Source of the DNA: Methylobacterium platani
GTDB lineage: Bacteria > Pseudomonadota > Alphaproteobacteria > Rhizobiales > Beijerinckiaceae
Direction: 5' to 3'
Assembly: GCF_001653715.1 (NCBI RefSeq)
Contig: NZ_LWHQ01000074.1
Span: forward strand, 1-64,000
DNA length: 64,000 nucleotides
Shown here piece by piece: positions 50,049 to 58,924 of this stretch (the first letter of the stretch is position 1; every line of letters starts with the position of its first letter). The notes under the pieces were generated by a model. That model did not search any database. It saw only the letters and a list, made by a program, of their open reading frames with translations, and was not told the origin of the DNA. Position numbers and translations under genes: made by a program.

Positions 50049-52213
50049 TGCCCCGCCATCTCCGGATGCTCGCGCTGGCGAGCGGATGCGTGCTGCCGGC
50101 TCTCGCCTTCGCACAGGACCAGGCCAACCTTCGCCTCGACGAGATCGTGGTCACCGCCACCGGCCGGCCGGAGCCGCGCTCCGAAATCGCCGGCACCGTG
50201 CAGGTCATCGACCACACGATGATCGAGAACTCCACGGGCAAGTCCGTCACCGACGTTCTCGCCGAGAACGCCGTCGGCTTCTTCTCGGAATGGACCCCGG
50301 GCCAGACCTCGATCAACATCCGTGGTGGCGCCACCGACGGCCAGGGCAAGGATTTCCGCAGCCAGGTCCTGGTACTGATGAACGGCCGGCGCGCCGGCAC
50401 CGCCAACCTGTCCAAGCTCTCGATCGCAGATGTCGAGCGCATCGAAATCGTGCGCGGTCCCTCCTCGGTGATCTACGGCAGCCAGAACATCGGCGGCGTG
50501 ATCAACATCATCCTGAAGACCGGGCGGACCGCGCCCGGCACCCTGGTCGAGGGCATCGGCGGCGTCTGGGGCCTCGCCCAGGGACGCGCTCAGACCGGTG
50601 GCGTGGTCGGGCCGTTCGACTACTATCTCGGCGTCTCGGGCGCCAAGCGCGACGATTACTATGGTGGCTCCGGCGACCGCATGGCCAACACCCAGTGGAA
50701 CCGCATGGGGATCGCTGGGGCGCTCGGCCTCCAGATCGACCCGAACCAGCGCGTCGAATTCACTTTGCGCACGGACGGGATCTACGGTGTCGGGTTCCGC
50801 GGCTCCGGCGGCAACCTCTATAGCCGCGACGACCGGATCAACGGCTCCTTCGACGCGAGCTATACCGGACGAACCGAGGATGGCCGGGCGAGCCTGTTCG
50901 CGCAGGTCTACAGCGTCACCGACGAGGACCGCTTCAAGTGGGCCTCGCCGATCCAGCGCGGTGGCACCGGGCTGCCGGTGCCGGGCACCCGCGCGGACTT
51001 CAACACCCGCGACCTCGACATCCTCGGCACCCGCTTCCAGCCGCGCTTCAACCTGTTTTCCGGCAACGACGTGCTGCTCGGCTGGGATTGGGAAACGAGC
51101 CGGCTCCGCTCGGACCGCTTACGAGCCGGCGTGCCGGGGAATCCTCTCGCCCAGGTCTCACCGCAGGACAACAACCAGACCGACCAGTTCCACGCCCTCT
51201 ACCTGGAGGACACGCAGCGCCTGCTCGACGACCGGCTGGTGCTGCGCGCCGGCGTGCGCCAGACCTACGGCACGACAAGCTTCGATTTTACTCCCTACCT
51301 GACCGGCCAGATCAACGGCGCGCGGCCCTACGAAGCCACGACCTACTCGGTCGGCGCCACCTACAAGGCGACCGATTGGGCCGCGTTCCGGGTCGGTGCC
51401 TCCTCGGGCTTCCGCGCACCAACGGCAACGGAGATCGCGGCGGACTACAACACCTTCGGCGGCGGCCGGATCTTCGGCAACCCGGCCATCCGCCCCGAGA
51501 CGAGCGAGCAGGTCGAGGTCGGCACGACCCTGACTCATGGCGCGTCCCGGCTCGACGTGGCACTGTTCCAGAACATCATCTCGGACCGCATCACCACCCG
51601 CTCGCGCGGCGCGAATTCCAATACATCGGACTATATCAACAATCCAGGTGACGTCGTCATCCGGGGCATCGAGGTCCAGTACGAGACCGACATGATCCGG
51701 TCCATTGGCTGGGAGCCGGGGGTGTGGCACTGGCGGGCTTATGCCAATGGCAACTACAACTTCGACATGAAGGACGAGGGCGCGCGTGCCGTGCCGACGG
51801 CCAATACATATCGGGTCGAGCGGGTCTACGAGTACCAGCTCGCGCTCGGCACCCGCTTCGGGCAGGCCGGCATCCGGTATCCCTGGACAATCCAGGTCCA
51901 AGGCGTGCTGAACGGCCCGGTCTGGTACAACACCGAGGAGAACCTGCGCGTGCCAGCGGCGGAGCCGTACCGAGATTACATCTGGCGCAAGGACCCGTTC
52001 GTGCTGGTCAACCTGCGCGGCGAGGTCGATGTGATGCCGGGAGTGAAGCTGTTCGCGCAGGTGCGCAACTTGTTCGACGTGAACTACCACCCGCTCTTCA
52101 TCGCCATCGCCGGACAGCAGCCGACGCTGGCCGACCTGCGCTTCTACAATGGTGGCGGCGGCACCTCTGCGCCGGGCCGCGACGTGCAGATCGGCCTCCA
52201 GGCCCGGTTCTGA
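50048..52213 (+). CDS. btuB: BtuB-like TonB-dependent outer-membrane receptor
   Basis: 721 residues from ATG 50048. Signal peptide LRMLALASGCVLPALAFAQ, a TonB box-like DEIVVTAT, the plug domain (GTVQVIDHTMIENSTGKSVT, INIRGGATDGQGKDFRSQVL, IVRGPSSVIYGSQNIGGVIN) and a 22-strand-type barrel ending in aromatic GRDVQIGLQARF. The typical C-terminal Phe is present. The gene lies downstream of a cobalamin riboswitch and upstream of a BtuF-BtuC-BtuD transporter, which makes corrinoid transport very likely. An energising TonB is not encoded in the window. Confidence 0.88.
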   Translation: MPRHLRMLALASGCVLPALAFAQDQANLRLDEIVVTATGRPEPRSEIAGTVQVIDHTMIENSTGKSVTDVLAENAVGFFSEWTPGQTSINIRGGATDGQGKDFRSQVLVLMNGRRAGTANLSKLSIADVERIEIVRGPSSVIYGSQNIGGVINIILKTGRTAPGTLVEGIGGVWGLAQGRAQTGGVVGPFDYYLGVSGAKRDDYYGGSGDRMANTQWNRMGIAGALGLQIDPNQRVEFTLRTDGIYGVGFRGSGGNLYSRDDRINGSFDASYTGRTEDGRASLFAQVYSVTDEDRFKWASPIQRGGTGLPVPGTRADFNTRDLDILGTRFQPRFNLFSGNDVLLGWDWETSRLRSDRLRAGVPGNPLAQVSPQDNNQTDQFHALYLEDTQRLLDDRLVLRAGVRQTYGTTSFDFTPYLTGQINGARPYEATTYSVGATYKATDWAAFRVGASSGFRAPTATEIAADYNTFGGGRIFGNPAIRPETSEQVEVGTTLTHGASRLDVALFQNIISDRITTRSRGANSNTSDYINNPGDVVIRGIEVQYETDMIRSIGWEPGVWHWRAYANGNYNFDMKDEGARAVPTANTYRVERVYEYQLALGTRFGQAGIRYPWTIQVQGVLNGPVWYNTEENLRVPAAEPYRDYIWRKDPFVLVNLRGEVDVMPGVKLFAQVRNLFDVNYHPLFIAIAGQQPTLADLRFYNGGGGTSAPGRDVQIGLQARF

Positions 52214-52215
52214 CC

Positions 52216-53226
52216 ATGCGCGTCGCGATCCTCTGGGGCCGAAGCAGATTTCGCAAAAGTGGTCACCGGTTTTGCGGCGAAAATCTGCGACACGACCACC
52301 AACGAGGCAGACGAAGCGTTGGCGTGCCAATACAAGTCTGCCTCGTGCTCCTCGGCCTCGCCGCCACGCTCGTCGCTGCGCGCCCCGCCCGGCCCGAGCC
52401 GATCCACCTCGTTGATGCGCTGGGGCGGCACGTCGTCCTGCCGGCGCCGCCGCGCCGGATCGTGACGATCTTCTCGTCGAACACCGAGCTGGTGGCAGCC
52501 CTCGGGTTGACCGATCGGATCGTCGGCATCGACGCGCTGACCCGCTACCCACCGGAGGCGGCGGCGAAGCCCGTCGTCGGCGGCCGGCTCGGCTTCTCGG
52601 TGGATGCCGTGGTGGGCCAGGAGCCCGACCTGGTTCTGGTCACACCGGCGCGCCAAGCGGCGCATCTCCTGCTCGCCCCGATGGAGCGGCTCGGCGTGCC
52701 CACCCTCGTCCTGACGAGCCGCACCCTCGGCGAGGTCCTCGACAACATCCGCCTCGTCGGACGGGCGACCGGGGAGCCTGCGCGCGGGACCGCCGTCGCC
52801 GACACCCTGGCGGTCCGTCTCGCACGAGTCGCCGGTGTGGTCGCGGGGCGGCCTTGCCCGCGCCTCGTCCTGGTGACGGGGCGGCTCGGGAACGGGCTCG
52901 TCCTCGCTGCACGGGCGGGCACCTACACGGCCGATGCCGTCGCCCGGGCCGGGGGCTGCCTGGCGCTGACCGGATCCGGCAGTCTCGCCCAGGTCTCGCC
53001 GGAGGCCCTGCTCGCCGCCGATCCGGACGTCCTGCTCCTGGCGGGCCGCGACGCCGAGCTGCGCGAGCTGACGGCCCGGCCCGGCTTTCGCGACATGCGC
53101 GCGGTTCGCGAAGGCCGGGCGCATGTCGTGCCGCGCGCCGAATTCCTGATCCCCGGGCCGCGCACCGTGGACGGGATCGAGCGCCTCGCAGCGCTCCTGC
53201 ACCCGAACCCCGAAGGGCATCCATGA
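52216..53226 (+). CDS. btuF: Cobalamin-type ABC transporter substrate-binding protein
   Basis: 336 residues from ATG 52216, 2 bases after the receptor stop. The family pattern begins at about residue 66: IHLVDALGRHVVLPAPPRRI, VTIFSSNTELVAALGLTDRI, VVGQEPDLVLVTPARQAA and ALLAADPDVLLLAG. A signal-like hydrophobic helix (VCLVLLGLAATLVAARPA) sits at about 41-58 rather than at the extreme N terminus. The 36 residues before it are encoded by an inserted palindromic repeat (52244-52288). A shorter protein from GTG 52324 would put the signal at the front. The helical backbone and the C-terminal AEFLIPGPRTVDGIERLAAL agree with BtuF/FepB-like proteins. Confidence 0.82.
   Translation: MRVAILWGRSRFRKSGHRFCGENLRHDHQRGRRSVGVPIQVCLVLLGLAATLVAARPARPEPIHLVDALGRHVVLPAPPRRIVTIFSSNTELVAALGLTDRIVGIDALTRYPPEAAAKPVVGGRLGFSVDAVVGQEPDLVLVTPARQAAHLLLAPMERLGVPTLVLTSRTLGEVLDNIRLVGRATGEPARGTAVADTLAVRLARVAGVVAGRPCPRLVLVTGRLGNGLVLAARAGTYTADAVARAGGCLALTGSGSLAQVSPEALLAADPDVLLLAGRDAELRELTARPGFRDMRAVREGRAHVVPRAEFLIPGPRTVDGIERLAALLHPNPEGHP
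52244..52288. repeat. Palindromic repeat element inside the btuF 5' end
   Basis: 45 bases: GCAGATTTCGC at the left and GCGAAAATCTGC at the right, with CAAAAGTGGTCACCGGTTTT between. The middle (AAAGTGG..ACCGGTTTT) is the typical core of the small dispersed palindromes seen in rhizobia and methylobacteria. It is translated within the first part of the predicted btuF product, so its insertion probably changed the N terminus. Confidence 0.65.
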
Positions 53227-53239
53227 GCGCGCGCCATCC

Positions 53240-54232
53240 ATGAGCATCCCCTTGCGCATCGCGAGCCGGCTCCTGCCGCTCCTCGTCCTCGCGCTCGCCT
53301 TCGGCATCGCGGCCGGGCACGACTGGGCCGGGCCAGCCCGGATTGTCCGGGCGCTCGGCGGCGCCGAGGATCTCCGCTCGCGCCTGCTCCTCGAGTGGCG
53401 GCTGCCCCGCGTCCTTGCCGCCGCTTTGGTCGGCAGCCTCTTGGGGCTCGGCGGAGCGATCTTCCAGGGCGTGTTCCGCAATCCCCTCGCCGAACCCTAC
53501 CTGCTCGGCTCGGCCGGCGGCGCGGCGATCGGGGCGACGGTGGCGCTGCTCGTTCCCCTCGGCCTGCCCTCCTCCCTGGCGCTCGGCGGGTTCTCCTTCC
53601 TGGGGGCCTGGGGGGCGACTCTCATGGTCCTTGCCGTCGCCCGGGGGGCCGGCACGCGCGATGCCGCCGGCCTGCTGCTCGCCGGTGTCGCGGTCGCGGC
53701 GATGCTCGGGGCGGTCCGCTCCTTCCTGATGCTCGCCCTCTCCGACGAGAGCGTCAGCCTCCAGGTCGTGCTGAGCTGGACGCTGGGGGGCGTCCAGACG
53801 CCGACCTGGGAGGGGCTGGCCTGGCTCGCCGGACTCTCGGGCCTCGCCCTCGGGGCAAGCCTGCGCCTTGCGCACGGCCTCGACCTCCTCGGCCTCGGCG
53901 AGGATCAGGCGCAGGCCTTCGGTCTCGACACGGCACGCTTCGTCGCCCGGGCGATCCTGGTCGGCGCCGCCACCGTCGCCCTGGCGGTGGCCTATGGCGG
54001 CCTCGTCGCCTTCGTGGGATTGACCGCGCCGCACGTGGCCCGCTGGTGGGTCGGGCCGCGCCATCGCGGCTTGCTGCCGGTCTCGGCCGCCATCGGCGCG
54101 CTCCTCGTCATGGTCTGCGACGGACTCGCCCGCTCGGCACTGCCGCCGGCGGAGATCCCGCTCGGGCTCGTGACGGCGGCCGCGGGCGGCCCCTTCTTCC
54201 TGTTCCTCCTGCGCCAGCGGATGCGGGCATGA
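53240..54232 (+). CDS. btuC: Cobalamin-type ABC transporter permease, FecCD family
   Basis: 330 residues from ATG 53240. Nine to ten membrane helices with the family motifs WRLPRVLAAALVGSLLGLGG, AIFQGVFRNPLAEPYLLGSA (core of the FecCD fold) and GGLVAFVGLTAPHVARWWVG near the C terminus, followed by GDGLARSA-like residues. It follows the btuF gene by 13 bases and overlaps the ATPase start by 4. It forms the translocation channel as a dimer. No missing part. Confidence 0.88.
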   Translation: MSIPLRIASRLLPLLVLALAFGIAAGHDWAGPARIVRALGGAEDLRSRLLLEWRLPRVLAAALVGSLLGLGGAIFQGVFRNPLAEPYLLGSAGGAAIGATVALLVPLGLPSSLALGGFSFLGAWGATLMVLAVARGAGTRDAAGLLLAGVAVAAMLGAVRSFLMLALSDESVSLQVVLSWTLGGVQTPTWEGLAWLAGLSGLALGASLRLAHGLDLLGLGEDQAQAFGLDTARFVARAILVGAATVALAVAYGGLVAFVGLTAPHVARWWVGPRHRGLLPVSAAIGALLVMVCDGLARSALPPAEIPLGLVTAAAGGPFFLFLLRQRMRA

Positions 54233-54981
54233 CCCGGCTTCGCGCGGACGACCTCGTCGTGACGGCCGGCCCTCGCCGCCTGCTGGACGCCGTATCGGTC
54301 GATCTCGCCCCGGGGAGCCTCGTCGGGCTGATCGGGCCGAACGGAGCCGGAAAGTCGACGCTGCTGCGCGCCCTCGCCGGCCTGCTGCGTCCCGCCGCCG
54401 GCCGCGTCACGCTCGACGGGGCGCCGCTCGCCGACATTCCGCCCCCCGAGCGCGGCCGCCGCATCGGCTACCTGCCCCAGAGCTTCCAGCCGGCCTGGGA
54501 CTACACCGTCCGGGAAGTGATCGAGCTCGGCGCAAGCCGCCGTCCCGGCGCCTCGCTCGCGATCCCGGATATTCTGCACGACCACGATCTCGCCGGACTC
54601 GCCGAAAGCTGCTGGTCGCAGATCTCCGGCGGCGAGCAGGCCAGGGCGCTGCTCGCGGCCACCCTCGTCGCCAGGCCGGACGTCGTCCTTGCCGACGAGC
54701 CCGGCGCGAGCCTCGATATCGGCCATCGCCTCGACCTGATGCGCCGCCTGCGGGACTGGGCCCGGCACGGGATCGTGGTCGTCGTCCTGCACGACCTCGA
54801 TCGTGCGGTCCTCGATTGCGACCGGCTCGTGCTGCTGGAACGCGGCCGGATCCTATGCGACGGGGCCGCCGCTACGGTCGCGGTCTCGCCGGAGCTCGAT
54901 CGTGTGTTCGGCGTGCGCTTCGAGCGAGGCCATCTCTCTCCGACGATGGATTCCTACCTGCCGATCAAGCGCCGAACGTGA
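54229..54981 (+). CDS. btuD: Cobalamin-type ABC transporter ATP-binding protein
   Basis: 250 residues from ATG 54229. Walker A GPNGAGKSTLLRALAG near residue 36, Q-loop YLPQSFQ, ABC signature QISGGEQARALLAATLVARP, Walker B VVLADEPGASLDI and the H-loop VVVVLHDLDRAV. All ATPase residues are present. It completes the plus-strand B12 import operon (methyltransferase, receptor, BtuF, BtuC, BtuD), which is led by the riboswitch at 48936. Confidence 0.9.
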   Translation: MTRLRADDLVVTAGPRRLLDAVSVDLAPGSLVGLIGPNGAGKSTLLRALAGLLRPAAGRVTLDGAPLADIPPPERGRRIGYLPQSFQPAWDYTVREVIELGASRRPGASLAIPDILHDHDLAGLAESCWSQISGGEQARALLAATLVARPDVVLADEPGASLDIGHRLDLMRRLRDWARHGIVVVVLHDLDRAVLDCDRLVLLERGRILCDGAAATVAVSPELDRVFGVRFERGHLSPTMDSYLPIKRRT

Positions 54982-55153
54982 TTCCCCTGAAGCGCGGCCG
55001 TTTCGCCCGAGCCGACGTCGTCTCGCTGTGTGTCGCGGGATTTCATCGTCCTGATGCCATGAATGCTGACCCGTCCGCGAGCATCCGGACAACCAGACGC
55101 TCGCGCCGGTCAGGCCACCCGGTTCAAGCCCGGGTAAAGCTCAGAGGAGTGGA

Positions 55154-55345
55154 TCAAGCCGCCCGGCGGCCGTGGGCCTTGCCTCGGCGTGAGACCCCGA
55201 GGCCCTTGCGGGCATCACACTTGAGACCGTGGCTGTGCCAGCCCTCGACAGGCGCCTGTTGCCAGCCGCGATGGCAGCCGTGAGCCGCAGCCGGGCCGAT
55301 CCACAAAACCGTCAGCAGGCCGATCGAAGCGGCAAGGGTGCGCAT
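55154..55345 (-). CDS. Hypothetical small secreted protein
   Basis: 63 residues. Signal peptide MRTLAASIGLLTVLWIGPAA with cleavage near AHG. The mature part is HGCHRGWQQAPVEGWHSHGL then KCDARKGLGVSRRG, with two Cys and several His that could bind a metal or form a disulfide. It is the second gene after the minus-strand TonB receptor (gap 33 bases) and so may be co-regulated by B12. No known family. Confidence 0.6.
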   Translation of the reverse strand: MRTLAASIGLLTVLWIGPAAAHGCHRGWQQAPVEGWHSHGLKCDARKGLGVSRRGKAHGRRAA

Positions 55346-55378
55346 GAGGTAATCCTTCCAGGCGAAGGAGATCGGGCG

Positions 55379-57508
55379 TCAGAACCGGCCGGCCAGGGTC
55401 AGTCGAACGGCCGTCGGCTCGACCGGGTGGAAGTGCCGATCGGCAACGCCGGCAGCGTCCTCTCCCGGCAGGCGGGACACGTAGTAGTAGGTGATCTGGT
55501 CGGCTTTGGCGTTCGTCAAGTTCAGCACGTCGAGGGAGAGGCTGACGCCATTGTCGAAGTTGTAGCCGACCCGGCCGTTGAGGAGTGCCGTTGGCTTCGA
55601 GCGCACCGAGTTGTCCTCGATCAGGGGACGCGGTCCGAAGTAGCGGAAGCGCAAGGATCCGAACCAGCCCAGGCCCTCGCCGAAGGTGATGCCGGCCGAG
55701 GCGATGGTCGTCGGCGCCTCCGGCACCCGCTGGCCGACCGGATCGCGGTCGGAGAACCGGGCATTGGTGATCGTCAGGTCGCCTTCGAGCGCCAGCCAGG
55801 GCGTGACGGCGTAGTGGTTGCTCCACTCGATGCCGAAGCGGCGGGTCGGCCGGCTCGGCTCGGTGGTGCCGGTGTCGCCCTGGAACAGGTTCTCGGAGGC
55901 GAAGTCGAGCCGGAACAGGGCGAGACTGGTCTCCAGCCCGCCGATCGAGCGGTTGCGGATCCCGACCTCGTAGCCGGTCGAGGGCACCAGGAACGGCGAG
56001 CGGGAGATGTTGAACAGCGGGCTGACCGGGTCGACTGTGGCGGTGACGCCGCGTGCGTCGTTCGAGTGGAAGCCGCCGCCATAGTTCACGTATAACTCGG
56101 TATCGAGCCACGGCCCGAACACCGCCCCGAGCTTCGGATTGACGATGCCGTCGCGAGCCTTGCCGGAGTTGGCCGGCGTGTCGGAGCGGACGTCGGCATA
56201 GTAACCGTCAGCCCGGAAGCCGACGCTGGTGCGCAACCAGTCGGTCCAGCGCACCCGGTTCTCGTAGTAGAAGGCGGCGCTCGCCTCCAGCACCCGGTCA
56301 TCGAGCACCGTCGAGCGATATTGTCGCGCGGTCGTGTTGAACAGGCCGACCCGGATGTCGTCGGTACGGGTCTGCACACCGATCTCGTTCTCCATCGGCA
56401 ACCCGAACAGGTCGCCCTGAAAGACGCGGGAGATCTCACCACCGCCGAGCACGCGACTGTCGCGCTGCCTGAACTGATCGCCGTTGACGGGATCGTTGAG
56501 GAAGTAGGTGAAGTTGTTCCAGAGATTCATCTGGTAGCGGATCACGTAAGCCGAGGCCCGGGTGACGCCGCCGGCATCCGACTGGCTCCAGCGCCCGGAG
56601 AGCGAGAAGCGCCCGGTGTCACCGCCATCGGTCGGATCGAGGGTGCCGTAACGGCCGATGATCCCCTCGGAGACCGCCCGCTCCGGGATCTGATTGGTGG
56701 CGTTCCACTTCGCCCAATAGGCCATGCCGGTGACGGCGAACCCGTCCGTGGCGGTGCCCTGGCTGTAGCGGGCAACGCCGTTGAGCTTGCGAAGGGCATC
56801 GGGCACGACCCATGGCCCGTCATAGGTCTGCGCTTCGCCGGCGACGAGCAGGTTGCCGGCACCGAGCGGTACGGAAGCGGCCGAGAGCCCGCGCCTGTAG
56901 CCGAAGCTGCCCAGCGTGGTGAGCGCGATGTTGCGGTCGAGCTTGTCGAGATAGTCGATCCGCACCGAGCCGGCGGAGGCGAAGTCGCCGTCGCGGACGA
57001 AGTACGGGCCCTTGTGGAACTCGACCGCGCCGACGAGTTCGGGGATCAGGAAGTTGAGATCGGCGTAGCCCTGGCCGTGGGCGTGGGTGCGCATGTTCAC
57101 CGGCATGCCGTCGACGTGGATGGCGATGTCGGTGCCGTGGTCGAGATTGAAGCCGCGTAGGAAGAACTGGTTGGCTTTGCCCTCGCCGGAATGCTGGGTG
57201 ACGATCAGGCCCGGCACCGCCTCCAGCACCTCGCCCGGGCGGGTAACCGGGCGGCTGTTGATCGCTGCGCCGCTGATGACACCGGCGCTCGCCGCCTCGA
57301 CCGGGCGCAAGGCGCCGCCGATCCCGGTGATACCGCCGGGATAGCCTGCGCTGGCGGCGGCGCCAGTGGAGGCAGGCGGGGGTGCGGCAACCTCGATCTC
57401 GTCGAGGCGGATCTCGCCGGCGGCTTGCGCCAGGGCAGGGACAGGGAAGCCAGCGGCAAGTGCCGCAAGGAACCAGGGATAAGAGACGCGCACGTCAAGA
57501 GCCTTCAT
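55379..57508 (-). CDS. TonB-dependent receptor under cobalamin riboswitch control
   Basis: 709 residues. Signal peptide SYPWFLAALAAGFPVPALA, TonB-box-like region DEIEVAAP, plug with PGEVLEAVPGLIVTQHSGEG, KANQFFLRGFNLDHGTDIAI and VDGMPVNMRTHAHGQGYADL, then a long barrel ending VEPTAVRLTLAGRF. The plug shape (NQFFLRGFNLDHGTD) differs from BtuB at 50048 and is like that of receptors for other siderophore/corrinoid ligands; the riboswitch points to corrinoid or cobalt-related transport. A small secreted-protein gene follows. Complete by length. Confidence 0.88.
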   Translation of the reverse strand: MKALDVRVSYPWFLAALAAGFPVPALAQAAGEIRLDEIEVAAPPPASTGAAASAGYPGGITGIGGALRPVEAASAGVISGAAINSRPVTRPGEVLEAVPGLIVTQHSGEGKANQFFLRGFNLDHGTDIAIHVDGMPVNMRTHAHGQGYADLNFLIPELVGAVEFHKGPYFVRDGDFASAGSVRIDYLDKLDRNIALTTLGSFGYRRGLSAASVPLGAGNLLVAGEAQTYDGPWVVPDALRKLNGVARYSQGTATDGFAVTGMAYWAKWNATNQIPERAVSEGIIGRYGTLDPTDGGDTGRFSLSGRWSQSDAGGVTRASAYVIRYQMNLWNNFTYFLNDPVNGDQFRQRDSRVLGGGEISRVFQGDLFGLPMENEIGVQTRTDDIRVGLFNTTARQYRSTVLDDRVLEASAAFYYENRVRWTDWLRTSVGFRADGYYADVRSDTPANSGKARDGIVNPKLGAVFGPWLDTELYVNYGGGFHSNDARGVTATVDPVSPLFNISRSPFLVPSTGYEVGIRNRSIGGLETSLALFRLDFASENLFQGDTGTTEPSRPTRRFGIEWSNHYAVTPWLALEGDLTITNARFSDRDPVGQRVPEAPTTIASAGITFGEGLGWFGSLRFRYFGPRPLIEDNSVRSKPTALLNGRVGYNFDNGVSLSLDVLNLTNAKADQITYYYVSRLPGEDAAGVADRHFHPVEPTAVRLTLAGRF

Positions 57509-57577
57509 GGCTGTGGCACGTCACTGTGGAGGCACCGATACACCCCGTCCGGCACGGCCCACATGTGACCACGGCTG

Positions 57578-57745
57578 ACGGCAGGTCTCCTGGCTCACGG
57601 GTCGCCGCCCGCCATCGTCTTCCCAGGGAGGTCTTGCGTCCCCAGTGACGTAAGGTGATGGTGGGCTCGCCGCTCACAGTTGCGGGGGCAGCCGCGGCAT
57701 CGGGCTCGTACCCTCACCGCGTTCCCTTTTTATCCCCGAAAGGAA
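57578..57745 (-). promoter_or_regulatory. Cobalamin riboswitch (minus strand)
   Basis: On the minus strand the B12 box AGCCAGGAGACCTGCC is at 57580-57595. Upstream parts are CCGCGGCTGCCCCCGCAACT (around 57677-57696), CACCTTACGTCACTGGGGAC-type paired regions, GGGAAGACG at 57617-57625, and a GGGAACGC at 57717-57724 near the beginning. This is the full conserved order of a cobalamin leader. It lies 70 bases upstream of the TonB receptor start. Confidence 0.92.
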
Positions 57746-57758
57746 CCGTCCTAATGAC

Positions 57759-57786
57759 GTATTACAGCCGCGATCCTGACCGTCAA
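57759..57786 (-). promoter_or_regulatory. Sigma-70-type promoter of the riboswitch transcript
   Basis: On the minus strand TTGACG (57786-57781) and TAATAC (57764-57759) are separated by 16 bases. Transcription would start close to 57752, a few bases before the riboswitch begins. Confidence 0.55.
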
Positions 57787-58190
57787 TCGTATCGTGGACG
57801 ATCCAAGCAGGTGTGATCTCTCAGGCACAGTACCGGTGCATGAATCAGCGCTCTGGGTACTCAAAAATCGATCGATGGCACACTCTTGTGAACGAACTTT
57901 ACCCGCGCCTGACACGCAGGCCGAGCCCAGCACAAAGGTTTGACGAGCTGTCCCTGTCCCAGGCCTCACAGCGACTTGAGCGGGCAACCATCCACGCACG
58001 AAATATTATAGATATTTTTTCAATTTATCATATGTACGAATACTACTACCGGCCAACGAAGTGGTTATATCGAGTGCAGGAGATTGCATGAAATTACGCC
58101 AAAAGGTGCTCAACATCACTGATTTTCATTCTCTCGCTGTGCAAGGGACCGGCGGCCCGCCGCGGTCAAGATGTACTCGCAGAACTGCGA
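57787..58190. other. Intergenic, A/T-rich, no established gene
   Basis: The 3' part (58000-58100) is much richer in A/T than the rest. An open frame 57840-58091 (83 codons from ATG) has no ribosome site, and its product (MNQRSGYSKIDRWHTLVNEL ... YEYYYRPTKWLYRVQEI) is unlike anything I know, so it is left uncalled. No RNA gene was recognised. Confidence 0.35.
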
Positions 58191-58343
58191 CTATGGATGG
58201 ACGCGTCCTGTCGCTTCGATCAAGCCTAGCTTCAGCAACTGCTTCGTCGTCGCGGTGGCGGCGTAGTAACGTGGTGCCCCGGCAAGCAGCCGCAGCCGAT
58301 AGAGAAGCGTCGGCTTGAGGATGACGTCGCTGGTTTGGTCCAC
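58191..58343 (-). CDS. Hypothetical small protein
   Basis: 50 residues from GTG 58343: starts MDQTSDVILKPTLLYRLRLL, then AGAPRYYAATATTKQLLKLG and LIEATGRVHP. AAGGCGG lies 8 bases upstream of the GTG. The pattern TTKQLLKLGLIE suggests a helix-turn type structure, but no family was recognised. It is downstream of the kinase gene on the same strand and may be its transcript tail. Confidence 0.4.
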   Translation of the reverse strand: MDQTSDVILKPTLLYRLRLLAGAPRYYAATATTKQLLKLGLIEATGRVHP

Positions 58344-58382
58344 GGAACTGCCGCCTTACGAGACGATGAGCAAGGGTGTCAT

Positions 58383-58922
58383 TCAGACCGGGATGACCTC
58401 GATCCGGTCAGCGGGCAGCGTCCGCCACCAAGCGTCCGGTGCCCGGAACGCCTCGTAGGTCAGCCGGAGAACGTCCTCGGGTTGGCGGTGGGCCGGGTCG
58501 AGCCGGCCCCGCGCCTTGTTGCGCGCCACCAGCACCTCCCAGGGCACGTCGAACAGCTTCCACTCGACGGCGAGGCCGTGTGCCTCGACGATCGCGAGCT
58601 CGCGCGCGAAGACCTCGCGCGTCAGGTGGGTGTCGGCCATCACCACGCTGAAGCCCTGCGCGAGGGCGGCTTGCAGCGCCGCCTCCTTCACCCGGTGCAG
58701 CAGGGCTTGCGCCTCGCCGTCGTAGCCACCGCGCCGCACCTCCCAGTACATCTGGCGGTCGGGCGGCCAGAGCGCCTGCCGCAGGTCGTCGAGGGTGAGG
58801 TGCACCCAACCCTCGCGCGGATCGAACCGGCGCGCGTAGGTCGTCTTGCCCGCCCCCGGACAACCGATCAGGCCGACGACCCGCTGGCGGGGCATCAGCC
58901 CACCCTCGACGATCGGGGACAT
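58383..58922 (-). CDS. P-loop kinase-like protein (AAA_33 type)
   Basis: 179 residues. Walker A LIGCPGAGKTTYARRFDP near residue 18, acidic TLDDLRQALWP, a SVVMADTHLTREVFARELA segment (Walker B-like Asp) and the LID-like ARNKARGRLDPAHRQPEDV. It resembles the small P-loop kinases that phosphorylate nucleic-acid ends or small molecules (T4 polynucleotide-kinase-like N-terminal domain). Starts 2 bases after the stop of the gene before it, as the last member of the second B12 operon. Why a kinase is in this operon is not known. Confidence 0.75.
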   Translation of the reverse strand: MSPIVEGGLMPRQRVVGLIGCPGAGKTTYARRFDPREGWVHLTLDDLRQALWPPDRQMYWEVRRGGYDGEAQALLHRVKEAALQAALAQGFSVVMADTHLTREVFARELAIVEAHGLAVEWKLFDVPWEVLVARNKARGRLDPAHRQPEDVLRLTYEAFRAPDAWWRTLPADRIEVIPV

Positions 58923-58924
58923 GG

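Noticed and set aside
57840..58091. 83-codon frame in the A/T-rich gap
   Set aside because: No ribosome site and no recognisable family; left as intergenic.
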